This document shows, one piece after another, positions 41,833-50,257 of a stretch of DNA of 64,000 bases. The DNA is from Streptomyces sp. Ag109_O5-10 (lineage in GTDB: Bacteria; Actinomycetota; Actinomycetes; Streptomycetales; Streptomycetaceae), in NCBI RefSeq assembly GCF_900105755.1, contig NZ_FNTQ01000001.1, forward strand, positions 4,836,001 to 4,900,000, in the 5' to 3' direction. The notes under the pieces were generated by a model that was given only the letters and a program-made list of their open reading frames with translations, made no database searches and had not been told where the DNA came from. The position numbers and the translations under genes are program-made. How positions within the stretch are numbered: the stretch's first letter is position 1; each line of letters opens with the position of its first letter.

Positions 41833-43329
41833 ATGGCATCGGACCAGATCCGCCGCTGGGAGTCGGGAGCACTCGCGCACGCCGTCACGGACCCCTTCGG
41901 TCAGGGACCCGTCCCCTGGCTGCGCGGCAGCGAGACCTATTTCGACGACACCGGTCATGTCGTCCCCTGGTACGTGGACCCCAGCCGGCCGCAGCCCACC
42001 GGCGAGAACCCGCGGGTCCCGGCACCGCGCTCGGCCGACGGCGGCCCGCGCTCCGCGGACGACGTGCACCGCCAGATCAAGGGGTTCACCTCGACCGGCG
42101 CGGTCACCCCGGGCGAGGCCGTCGACTTCCACATCACCGTCGACCCGCCGCAGGAGTTCAGCGTCGACATCTACCGCATCGGTCACTACGGCGGCGACGG
42201 CGCGTCCAAGATCACCACCAGCCCCCGGCTGTCCGGCATCGTCCAGCCCCCGCCGCTGGCCGCCGACCGCACGGTCTCCTGCCACCACTGGTGGCTGTCC
42301 TGGCGGCTGCAGGTCCCGTCGTACTGGAGCATCGGCGCGTACGTCGCCGTGCTCACCACCGCCGACGGCTACCGCTCCCACGTGCCCTTCACGATCCGCG
42401 ACGACCACCCGGCCGACCTGCTGCTCCTGCTGCCGGACGTCACCTGGCAGGCGTACAACCTCTACCCGGAGGACGGCCGCACCGGTGCCAGCCTGTACCA
42501 CGCCTGGGACGAGCGGGGCCGGCTGCTCGGCGAGGCCGACGCGGCGACCACCGTCTCCTTCGACCGGCCGTACGCGGGCGCCGGCCTGCCGCTGCACGTC
42601 GGCCACGCCTACGACTTCATCCGCTGGGCCGAGCGCTACGGCTACGACATCGCCTACGCCGAAGCCCGCGACCTGCACGCCGGCCGCGTCGACCCCACCC
42701 GCTACCGGGGCCTGGTCTTCCCGGGCCACGACGAGTACTGGTCGCCGCAGATGCGCCGCACCGTCGAGCTGGCCCGGGACAGCGGCACCAGCCTCGTCTT
42801 CCTCTCCGCCAACACCATGTACTGGCAGGTGGAGTTGGGCCCCTCGCCGTCCGGGGTCGCGGACCGCCTGCTGACCTGCCGAAAACGCAAGGGCCCGGGG
42901 AAGCCCGTGCTCTGGCGCGAGATCGACCGGCCCGAACAGCAGACGGTCGGCATCCAGTACGCGGGCCGGGTGCCCGAGCCGTACCCCCTGATCGTGCGCA
43001 ACGCGGGGCACTGGCTCTGGGAGGCCACCGGCGCGCACGAGGGCGACGAACTCCCGGGCCTGGTGGCCGGTGAGGCGGACCGTTACTTCCCGCGTACCGC
43101 ACTGCCCGAGCACGAGGAGCGCATCCTGCTCGCCCACTCCCCCTACACCGACAACGACGGCGTCCTGCGCCATCAGGAGACCTCCCTCTACCGCGCTCCC
43201 TCCGGCGCCCTGGTCTTCGCCGCCGGCACCTTCGCCTGGTCCCCGGCCCTGGACCGCCCCGGCCACATCGACCCCCGCGTCCAGCGGGCCACCGCCAATC
43301 TCCTGGACCGCATCTGCAAGCACGACTGA
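41833..43329 (+). CDS. N,N-dimethylformamidase beta-subunit-like protein
   Basis: A 498-residue protein of the DMFase large-subunit-like family. After an N-terminal beta-sandwich (residues about 75-185: GEAVDFHITVDPPQEFSVDIYRIGHYGGDG, SIGAYVAVLTTADGYRSHVPF) comes a glutamine-amidotransferase-like alpha/beta domain: DHPADLLLLLPDVTWQAYNLY, YDIAYAEARDLHA, YRGLVFPGHDEYWSPQMRRTVE, FLSANTMYWQVEL. GHDEYW is the family's hallmark. Physiological substrate in Streptomyces is unknown. ATG at 41833 with GAGGGAGGGGAG upstream. The upstream 280 bases are CA-rich with no gene. Confidence 0.85.
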   Translation: MASDQIRRWESGALAHAVTDPFGQGPVPWLRGSETYFDDTGHVVPWYVDPSRPQPTGENPRVPAPRSADGGPRSADDVHRQIKGFTSTGAVTPGEAVDFHITVDPPQEFSVDIYRIGHYGGDGASKITTSPRLSGIVQPPPLAADRTVSCHHWWLSWRLQVPSYWSIGAYVAVLTTADGYRSHVPFTIRDDHPADLLLLLPDVTWQAYNLYPEDGRTGASLYHAWDERGRLLGEADAATTVSFDRPYAGAGLPLHVGHAYDFIRWAERYGYDIAYAEARDLHAGRVDPTRYRGLVFPGHDEYWSPQMRRTVELARDSGTSLVFLSANTMYWQVELGPSPSGVADRLLTCRKRKGPGKPVLWREIDRPEQQTVGIQYAGRVPEPYPLIVRNAGHWLWEATGAHEGDELPGLVAGEADRYFPRTALPEHEERILLAHSPYTDNDGVLRHQETSLYRAPSGALVFAAGTFAWSPALDRPGHIDPRVQRATANLLDRICKHD

Positions 43330-43436
43330 CGCGGGCACGACGGCTCCGCACAGGTGTCCGCGCGGCCCCGATGTCCGTGCACAACCCGGCATACGGGAGA
43401 ATCGAGGGCACCTGTACAGAACCACGGGGAGGAACC

Positions 43437-44336
<900 letters not shown>

Positions 44337-44400
44337 CGACGGCGGCGTCTCCCGGGCCCCTGCGCCCGGGAGCGGGGTGACGAAGGCCCCGGACGACGCG

Positions 44401-44431
44401 GAAGGCCCCCGGCAACTCACCGGGGGCCTTC
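44401..44431. terminator. Terminator between purC and tRNA-Gly
   Basis: A 12-bp perfect stem GAAGGCCCCCGG (44401-44412) with 44420-44431, 7-nt loop, then TTCTCT. It lies 8 bases from the tRNA 3' end and 64 bases beyond purC, so it can serve both. Confidence 0.85.
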
Positions 44432-44438
44432 TTCTCTG

Positions 44439-44511
44439 AGCGGACGACGAGGCTCGAACTCGCGACCTCAACCTTGGCAAGGTTGCGCTCTACCAACTGA
44501 GCTACGTCCGC
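44439..44511 (-). tRNA. tRNA-Gly(GCC), copy 1
   Basis: A 73-nt cloverleaf: acceptor GCGGACG/CGTCCGC, D-arm GCTC with GG in the loop, anticodon loop TTGCCAA (GCC), T-loop TTCGAGC. The sequence is the same as the copy at 48253-48325. CCA not encoded. Confidence 0.96.
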
Positions 44512-44533
44512 ATGCGCCGTGGCGCGAGAGCAA

Positions 44534-45148
44534 CTATACCCAACCTCGCTCCCGTGCGAGACGCACTGCCGCATGACGGTTCTCCGCACCGAGTTTGGTG
44601 ACGGCCGCGGAGAGGTAGTTCCGCACGGTTCCCGGTGACAGCGCGGCCCGCTCGGCGATCTCCGCGACCGGCGCCCCGTCGGCCGCCAGCTCCAGCACCT
44701 CCGCCTCCCGCGCGGTCAGCGGGGAGTCTCCGGCGGAGATCGCGTCGGCGGCCAACTCCGGGTCGATGTACCGGTTTCCCGCGTGCACGGTCCGGATGAT
44801 CTCGGCGAGCCGCTGCGCGCTCACCGTCTTCGGGACGAACCCGCGCACTCCGGCGGCCAGCGCCCGCTTGAGATGCCCGGGCCGTCCGTGACCGGTGACG
44901 ATCAGCACCTGGCAGCCGGGCAGTTCGGCGCGGAGCGATGTGGCGACCCTCACACCGTCGGCGCCCGGCATCTGCAGGTCCAGCACCGCCACGTCGGGCC
45001 GGTGGGCCTGCGCCATGGCCAGCGCCTCGGGCCCGCTCGCCGCCTCCGCGACGACGACCAGATCGTCCTCGAGGCCGAGCAGCGCGGCCAGCGCACCCCG
45101 GATCAGATGTTCGTCGTCCGCGAGCAACAGCCGTACCGGAGACGTCAT
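44534..45148 (-). CDS. NarL/LuxR-type response regulator (DesR-like)
   Basis: A 204-residue regulator: receiver domain RLLLADDEHLIRGALAALLGLE with phospho-acceptor Asp in DVAVLDLQMPGADG (about residue 55) and Lys in GFVPKTVS, followed by a LuxR/GerE helix-turn-helix LTAREAEVLELAADG...VAEIAERAALSPGTVRNYLSAAVTKLGAENR. It overlaps the kinase gene by ATGA and is last in the leftward ABC-HK-RR operon, so it probably activates that operon. Confidence 0.93.
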   Translation of the reverse strand: MTSPVRLLLADDEHLIRGALAALLGLEDDLVVVAEAASGPEALAMAQAHRPDVAVLDLQMPGADGVRVATSLRAELPGCQVLIVTGHGRPGHLKRALAAGVRGFVPKTVSAQRLAEIIRTVHAGNRYIDPELAADAISAGDSPLTAREAEVLELAADGAPVAEIAERAALSPGTVRNYLSAAVTKLGAENRHAAVRLARERGWV

Positions 45149-46389
45149 GAAGTGACTCCACTCACACTCGTATCGGCCGTCGTGCGACCGGACAGCGGTA
45201 CCGAGGCCACCACCCGGAACCCGTCCGTCCCGACCGGCCCGGCCTCCAGCGTCCCGTCGACCTCCGCGAGCCGCTCCCGCAACCCGGCGAGCCCGGACCC
45301 ACCGCCTCCGCCCGTCCCGCGCGCCACAACTCCGTCGTTCTCCACCGTCAGGACCACGTGTCCCTCCCGCACCCGCAACCCCACCGTGCACCGTCCCGCG
45401 TCCCCGTGCCGCAGCACGTTGGTGGTCGCCTCCCGTACCACCCAGCCGAGCGCCGACTGCACCTCGGCGGGCAGCCCGGCGGCGTCGCCGGTCACCTCGC
45501 AGTCGACTCCCGCGGCCGTCAGCACGCCCCGCGCACCGGCGAGTTCGGTCCCCAGGTCGGCCTCCCGGTAGCCCCGGACGACATCGCGGACCTCCCGCTG
45601 CGACTCCTGCGCGATCCGCTGCACCTCGATCATCTGGTCGACGGCCGCGGGCCGTTCACGCCGGGCCAGCTGGACGGCCAGTTCACTCTTGAGGGCGATG
45701 ACGGCGAGGTTCCGGCCGAGGACGTCGTGCAGATCCCGCCCGAACCGCAGCCGCTCCTCGGCGACGGCGAGCCGTGCGCGGGTCTCGCGGGCCTCGTCGA
45801 GTTCGTAGACGGCGTTCAGCAGCCAGACGGAGAAGATCGAGGTGAAGGCGAGGAACGCACCGCCGAGGAACACCACGAACGCGGTCAGCAGCGCGGCCAC
45901 CCCCCGGTAGCCGAGCGGGAAGGAGACCGCTCCGGCACCGCAGGCGAAGCCCGCGACGAGCGACAGTACCCGCTTGCGGTGGTGCACCCCGAGCGCCGTG
46001 GTCCCGGCGCCGAAGGCCAGCACCCCGGTGAAGACGCTGCCGCCGACGGCGTTCATGTCCGGCCCCGACCCGTGCTCGCGCAGGACGAGGGCGACGACGG
46101 CGAAGACGTACGTCGCCGCGGCGAGCGCCCACAGCAGCCGCACCGGCTGCCCCCGCCGGCCGCGCGTCCAGTCCAGCGCCCGGGAGGCGGTCACCGCGCA
46201 GAGCAGCGCGTGGACGACGACCATCGCCATCAGCCAGCCCGCGACCCCCGGCCCGGCCTGCGAGAACACCGGCAGCCCGAGCACCGCGACCTCGATCACC
46301 GCGAAGAAGTGGAACGACCAGCGCGTGTACGTCTCGACCTTGGCGGGGGTGGTCTTCCGCCGCCACCAGCCGCCTGCTGCCCCGCTCAT
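45145..46389 (-). CDS. DesK-family sensor histidine kinase
   Basis: A 414-residue kinase with about six N-terminal membrane helices (residues about 20-185) and no large extracytoplasmic loop, then HisKA_3 with RLRFGRDLHDVLGRNLAVIALK (phospho-acceptor His in DLHD) and HATPase (SALGWVVREATTNVLRH, then GGGGGSGLAGLRERL as the G box). DesK-type kinases sense membrane state or, in ABC-linked operons, membrane-active antibiotics. It follows the permease gene by 38 bases. Confidence 0.93.
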   Translation of the reverse strand: MSGAAGGWWRRKTTPAKVETYTRWSFHFFAVIEVAVLGLPVFSQAGPGVAGWLMAMVVVHALLCAVTASRALDWTRGRRGQPVRLLWALAAATYVFAVVALVLREHGSGPDMNAVGGSVFTGVLAFGAGTTALGVHHRKRVLSLVAGFACGAGAVSFPLGYRGVAALLTAFVVFLGGAFLAFTSIFSVWLLNAVYELDEARETRARLAVAEERLRFGRDLHDVLGRNLAVIALKSELAVQLARRERPAAVDQMIEVQRIAQESQREVRDVVRGYREADLGTELAGARGVLTAAGVDCEVTGDAAGLPAEVQSALGWVVREATTNVLRHGDAGRCTVGLRVREGHVVLTVENDGVVARGTGGGGGSGLAGLRERLAEVDGTLEAGPVGTDGFRVVASVPLSGRTTADTSVSGVTS

Positions 46390-46427
46390 CCGGTCCCGAT
46401 CCCCTCGTTCCCCGCGTCTCGTTCCTC

Positions 46428-47189
46428 TCAGCGCCGGGGTTCCCAGCGGAACCACCGGCGTACAGCAAACACCGCGACCACGGTCCAGGCCAGCGCGGTG
46501 GCGACCGCGCCCAGTGCCTCGTAGGCGCTCAGTTCCCCGGTCCAGCCCGCGCGGACCAGGCGGACCGCCGGGGAGAGCGGGAGGAGTTCACAGACCGAGG
46601 CGAGCCGATGCGGCAGGACGTCCGCGGGGACGGCGATGCCCGAGCCCATCATGGACACGAGGACCAGGGGCGCCGCGGTGATCTGGGCGCTCTCGGTGGT
46701 CCGGGTGAAGGCCGCGGTGAGCGCGGTGAGCGCGGCGCTGAGCAGCAGGCCGAGGACGAGCCCGAGCAGCGTGAGGTACGGCGCTCTGGGCGCGCCCGCG
46801 TCGAGCAGCGCCGTGCAGCCGACGGCCAGCAGCAGCGATTGGGCCAGGCCGAGACAGAGAACGGGCAGCGCGGTGCCGGTCAGGATCTCCGCGTCGGACA
46901 GCTCGCCGGTGCGCAGCCGTTTCAGGACGAGTTCCTCGCGGCGGGCGACGAACGCGCCGACCAGCGAGCTGTAGACGGCGAACAGGAAGGAGAAGCCGAT
47001 CGCGGCGGTCAGCGTCAGGGTGCCGAGGCCGATTCCCTTGGGGCCGGCCTGGTCGATCGCGGGCCGCACGCTGACCGGCAGCACGAGCGGCATGAGCAGC
47101 GCGGTGAGCACCGCGCCGCGATTGCGGCCGAAGAGGAGCAGCTCGGCGCGGGAGAGGGCGCGCAGCCGCGCCGTGACCACCGTGTTCAC
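46428..47189 (-). CDS. ABC-2 type transporter permease
   Basis: A 253-residue membrane protein with about six helices typical of ABC2_membrane permeases: AELLLFGRNRGAVLTALLMPLVLP at the N-terminus, GFSFLFAVYSSLVGAFVARREELVLKRLRTGELS (the coupling region), SAQITAAPLVLVSMMGSGI, and DVLPHRLASVCELLPLSPAVRL. GTG start overlaps the ATPase stop by four bases. Together with the ATPase it forms an exporter; the substrate is unknown, antibiotic or lipid being usual for DesK-linked pairs. Confidence 0.92.
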   Translation of the reverse strand: MNTVVTARLRALSRAELLLFGRNRGAVLTALLMPLVLPVSVRPAIDQAGPKGIGLGTLTLTAAIGFSFLFAVYSSLVGAFVARREELVLKRLRTGELSDAEILTGTALPVLCLGLAQSLLLAVGCTALLDAGAPRAPYLTLLGLVLGLLLSAALTALTAAFTRTTESAQITAAPLVLVSMMGSGIAVPADVLPHRLASVCELLPLSPAVRLVRAGWTGELSAYEALGAVATALAWTVVAVFAVRRWFRWEPRR

Positions 47190-48106
47190 GCGGTCGCCTC
47201 CGCGATCCCCAGGAACGCCTCCTCCAGGGAGGCGGACCGCACCTCCAGCCGGTGCAGTTCGACCCCGGCCCGTTCGGCCCAGCCCAGGACCGCGGCGGCG
47301 GTCCGCTGCACCTCGCGGGTCCGCAGCCGGACGAGGCCGCCGTCGAGTTCGTGTCCGCACACGCCCATCGCGGCGAGCGGCGGCAGGTCCCCGAGGAAGT
47401 AGCCCGCGGGCAGTTCGAAGGACATCCGCGCGGGCCGGCCCGCGGTCACCTCGCCCGGTGTCCCGGCGGCCGCGATGCGTCCCTCGTGCAGGATCGCGAG
47501 CCGGTCGGCGAGGCCCTCGGCCTCCTCCAGGTAGTGCGTGGTGAGCAGCACGGCCGTCCCTTCGTCGCGCAGTGTGCGCACCAACTCCCAGGTGTCCCGG
47601 CGGCCTTCGGCGTCCAGTCCGGTGGTCGGCTCGTCCAGGAACAGCACCTCGGGTCTGCCGAGCAGCGCGAGTGCCAGGTCGAGGCGGCGCCGCTCACCGC
47701 CGGAGAGCTGCTTGACCCGGACGTCCGCCCGGCCGCCGAGCCCGACCAGGCCGAGCGCCTCGGCCGTGGGACGGGCTCCCGTCGTACAGCCGGCCCACAG
47801 CCGTACCGTCTCGCCGACGGTCAGCTCGGAGGGGAAGCCGCCCTCCTGGAGCATCACGCCGGTGCGCGGGCGTACGGCGGCCCGCTCCCGGTGCGGGTCG
47901 TGGCCCAGCACCCGTACCCGGCCGCCGTCGGGCGGCGCGAGGCCCTCCAGCAGTTCGACCGTCGACGTCTTTCCGGCACCGTTGGTGCCGAGCAGAGCGA
48001 AGATCTCCCCGCGGGCCACGGAGAAGGTGACTCCGCGGACCGCCTCGAACCCGCCCCCGTAGACACGCCGGAGATCTGTGACCTCAATCACGTGTTCGTA
48101 GTTCAT
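47186..48106 (-). CDS. ABC transporter ATPase subunit
   Basis: A 306-residue nucleotide-binding protein: Walker A LLGTNGAGKTST at about residues 39-50, Q-loop MLQEGGF, signature LSGGERRRLDLA, Walker B VLFLDEPTTGLD, and switch His in LLTTHYLEEAE. The C-terminal 90 residues are the regulatory extension of drug-export ATPases. First gene of the leftward operon with permease, kinase and regulator. Confidence 0.95.
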   Translation of the reverse strand: MNYEHVIEVTDLRRVYGGGFEAVRGVTFSVARGEIFALLGTNGAGKTSTVELLEGLAPPDGGRVRVLGHDPHRERAAVRPRTGVMLQEGGFPSELTVGETVRLWAGCTTGARPTAEALGLVGLGGRADVRVKQLSGGERRRLDLALALLGRPEVLFLDEPTTGLDAEGRRDTWELVRTLRDEGTAVLLTTHYLEEAEGLADRLAILHEGRIAAAGTPGEVTAGRPARMSFELPAGYFLGDLPPLAAMGVCGHELDGGLVRLRTREVQRTAAAVLGWAERAGVELHRLEVRSASLEEAFLGIAEATA

Positions 48107-48150
48107 GACTCCAGCGTCCCCGTGGCCGGAGCCGGGGAGCAGTGCGCGGT

Positions 48151-48176
48151 GTCATCACTCGCCATGACAAATGTCA
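48151..48176. promoter_or_regulatory. Overlapping inverted repeats upstream of the ABC operon
   Basis: GTCAT-8nt... is paired with ATGAC (48151-48155 and 48164-48168), and TGACA-2nt-TGTCA lies at 48165-48176. The pair sits 45-70 bases before the ABC ATPase start, where a LuxR-type response regulator would bind. Position and symmetry support an operator; the binding protein is inferred. Confidence 0.5.
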
Positions 48177-48212
48177 GAGGGCGCAGCGGTGCGCGGAGGC
48201 GGCTACACGAAA

Positions 48213-48238
48213 AAACCCCAGCCATCTGACTGGGGTTT
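48213..48238 (-). terminator. Terminator of the tRNA-Gly pair
   Basis: A 9-bp stem AAACCCCAG (48213-48221) with CTGGGGTTT (48230-48238) and 8-nt loop. Read on the minus strand it ends in a T-run, 15 bases past tRNA-Gly(GCC). Confidence 0.88.
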
Positions 48239-48252
48239 CCTCTATGAGCTGG

Positions 48253-48325
48253 AGCGGACGACGAGGCTCGAACTCGCGACCTCAACCTTGGCAAGGTTGC
48301 GCTCTACCAACTGAGCTACGTCCGC
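48253..48325 (-). tRNA. tRNA-Gly(GCC), copy 2
   Basis: Identical in sequence to the copy at 44439-44511 (acceptor GCGGACG, anticodon loop TTGCCAA). It follows tRNA-Gly(UCC) by 81 bases and is followed by a terminator, so the two are probably one transcript. Confidence 0.96.
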
Positions 48326-48406
48326 ACTGCTCCCGACCGGCTCCCACCGATCGGTGCGAGCACCAGCCTACCTGATCCACAAGCATGCTCAGGACCGGCG
48401 GTGCAG

Positions 48407-48478
48407 AGCGGGTGACAGGAATTGCACACTGCGCCTTCCCCCTGGAAGGGGGATGTTCTACTACTGAACTACACCCGC
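48407..48478 (-). tRNA. tRNA-Gly(UCC) with aberrant D- and T-loops
   Basis: A 72-nt cloverleaf: acceptor GCGGGTG/CACCCGC, D-stem GTTC/GAAC, anticodon stem TCCCC/GGGGA with loop CTTCCAG (anticodon UCC). The D-loop AGTAGTA lacks the usual GG pair, and the T-arm reads CAGTG-TGCAATT-CCTGT, i.e. GTGC where GTTC is expected, with a poorly pairing T-stem. This is unusual for a translating tRNA; see findings. CCA not encoded. Confidence 0.85.
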
Positions 48479-48614
48479 ATGTACTCCGTGGGCTTCGGCT
48501 TTTCGGCCGGGCCCGTCGGCGTGCTCCAGACATTAGCTGATCAGCAGGGGGGTAGCGCAAGTCGGCTGCTCTCAGGGGCGGCTGACGCACCCTGAGGGCA
48601 GCCGGCCGCACCTG

Positions 48615-48932
48615 TCACTGGGCGGCGCTGAACGCCTCGTACACCTTCTTCGGGATGCGGCCGCGGGCCGGGACATCCATCTTGTTCGCCTGCGCCCAGG
48701 CGCGGACGGCCGCCGGGTCGGGGGCGACCTCCGTCTGCCGGTACGCCTTGCCCGACTTCGACCGCTTGCGGCCGGCCACCACGTAGGGCTCCAGGGCCCT
48801 GCGCAGTTTCTTCGCGTTGGCTTGATTCAGATCGATCTCGTAGGACTTGCCGTCGAGTCCGAAGGCGATCGTTTCCGCCGCTTCCGAGCCGTCGATGTCG
48901 TCAAAGAGAGTGACCACGACCTTCTGCGCCAC
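48615..48932 (-). CDS. lsrL: Lsr2-family nucleoid protein (LsrL-type paralogue)
   Basis: A 105-residue Lsr2 homologue: N-terminal dimerisation/oligomerisation region AQKVVVTLFDDIDGSEAAETIAFGLDGKSYEIDLN and a C-terminal AT-hook-like DNA-binding domain with the R-G-R core (VPARGRIPKKVYEAF) after VRAWAQANKM. Lsr2 proteins silence AT-rich and foreign DNA. Streptomyces carry two; the one upstream of purS is the paralogue called LsrL (recalled synteny). Divergent from purSQL. Confidence 0.9.
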   Translation of the reverse strand: MAQKVVVTLFDDIDGSEAAETIAFGLDGKSYEIDLNQANAKKLRRALEPYVVAGRKRSKSGKAYRQTEVAPDPAAVRAWAQANKMDVPARGRIPKKVYEAFSAAQ

Positions 48933-49316
48933 GAATATTCGGTCCCTTCGTGTGGCACGTCTATACAGCTCATCGACAGCTCATCGGCGATGACCGCGAC
49001 GGCGGAAGATGACGTGCCGAGTATCGGCTATTGCCAATTCATTTGTACAGTGCCTGGCAATACAAAGTGAAGCCCGACTAAATCTGTCCGCGTGTCCCCA
49101 GCGCAATAGATGTCGTGGACGAACCCGGGGAACTTTCCCAGAACTTTTCGTGAGGATCGGCCGATGTCACCCGATCGTGATGCGGCTCACGTAGTTTCCT
49201 ACAACTCTACTCGCGTAGAAATTTTGTGCGGGTAGTCTGAAGACACCGGTCGGAGACCACCGACGGGTATCACGGGTATCTGCTCAGCAGTCAGCACCAC
49301 AACACCGGGAGTGCCA
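48933..49316. other. Divergent promoter region of lsrL and purSQL
   Basis: A 384-base spacer, noticeably AT-richer than the genes. It holds the inverted repeat TCTAC-4nt-GTAGA (49206-49219) and TAGTCT (49233-49238) as a possible -10 for purSQL. No gene is seen, and no purine-riboswitch-like structure was recognised. Confidence 0.5.
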
Positions 49317-49580
49317 GTGGCACGCGTCGTAGTCGACGTCATGCTCAAGCCGGAGATCCTCGACCCCCAGGGCCAGGCGGTCCAGCGTGCGCTGCCGCGC
49401 CTGGGTTTCGAGGGCATCTCCGATGTACGTCAGGGAAAGCGATTCGAACTGGAAGTTGACGGGCCGGTCGACGAGGCCGCGCTCGCCCGCATCCACGATC
49501 TTGCGGAATCCTTCCTCGCCAACACGGTGATCGAGGACTTCACGGTTCGCGTCGACGAAGTCGCGGAGGCGGCGAAGTGA
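49317..49580 (+). CDS. purS: FGAM synthetase subunit PurS
   Basis: An 87-residue subunit: ARVVVDVMLKPEILDPQGQAVQRALPRLGFEGISDVRQGKRFEL matches PurS, and FLANTVIEDFTV closes it. It forms the complex with PurQ and PurL that converts FGAR to FGAM. GTG at 49317 with GGGAG 5 bases upstream (a GTG at 49311 overlaps that site). Overlaps purQ by GTGA. Confidence 0.96.
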   Translation: MARVVVDVMLKPEILDPQGQAVQRALPRLGFEGISDVRQGKRFELEVDGPVDEAALARIHDLAESFLANTVIEDFTVRVDEVAEAAK

Positions 49581-50257
49581 CCGCTCGTATTGGCGTCGTC
49601 ACTTTCCCCGGAAGCCTGGACGACCGTGACACCCAGCGCGCGATCCGGCTCGCGGGCGCGGAACCGGTCGCCCTCTGGCACAAGGACAAGGACCTCCACC
49701 AGGTCGACGCGGTGGTCCTGCCCGGTGGTTTCTCCTACGGCGACTATCTGCGGGCCGGCGCCATCTCGCGCTTCTCGCCGGTGATGGAGACCGTCATCGA
49801 GCAGGCGAAGGCCGGCCTGCCGGTCCTCGGTATCTGCAACGGCTTCCAGGTCCTCACCGAGGCCCACCTGCTCCCCGGCGCGATGCTCGGCAACAACCAC
49901 CTGCACTTCATCTGCCGCGACCAGAAGCTGCGCGTGGAGAACACCTCCAGCGCCTGGACGACGGACTACAGCGCGGGCCAGGAGATCCATATCCCGCTGA
50001 AGAACATGGACGGCCGGTACGTCGCCGACGAGTACACGCTCGACAAGCTGGAGGCCGAGGGCCGGGTCGCCTTCCGGTACGTGGACTTCAACCCGAACGG
50101 CAGCCTCCGCGACATCGCCGGCATCACCAACGAGGCCGGGAACGTCGTCGGCCTCATGCCGCACCCCGAGCACGCCGTCGAGCCGCTGATCGGCACCGGC
50201 CGCACGGACGGCCTCCCCTTCTTCACCTCGATCCTCAAGAAGCTGGTCAACGCATGA
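49577..50257 (+). CDS. purQ: FGAM synthetase glutaminase subunit PurQ
   Basis: A 226-residue class I glutamine amidotransferase. VVTFPGSLDDRDTQRAI opens the protein; the nucleophile Cys is in VLGICNGFQVLTE and the His/Glu pair is in GLMPHPEHAVEP. It supplies ammonia to PurL. Translationally coupled on both sides (GTGA with purS, ATGA with purL). Confidence 0.97.
   Translation: MTARIGVVTFPGSLDDRDTQRAIRLAGAEPVALWHKDKDLHQVDAVVLPGGFSYGDYLRAGAISRFSPVMETVIEQAKAGLPVLGICNGFQVLTEAHLLPGAMLGNNHLHFICRDQKLRVENTSSAWTTDYSAGQEIHIPLKNMDGRYVADEYTLDKLEAEGRVAFRYVDFNPNGSLRDIAGITNEAGNVVGLMPHPEHAVEPLIGTGRTDGLPFFTSILKKLVNA

Noticed and set aside
48933..49316. Purine riboswitch ahead of purSQL
   Set aside because: No purine-aptamer loop sequences were found, and such riboswitches are not expected in Streptomyces.
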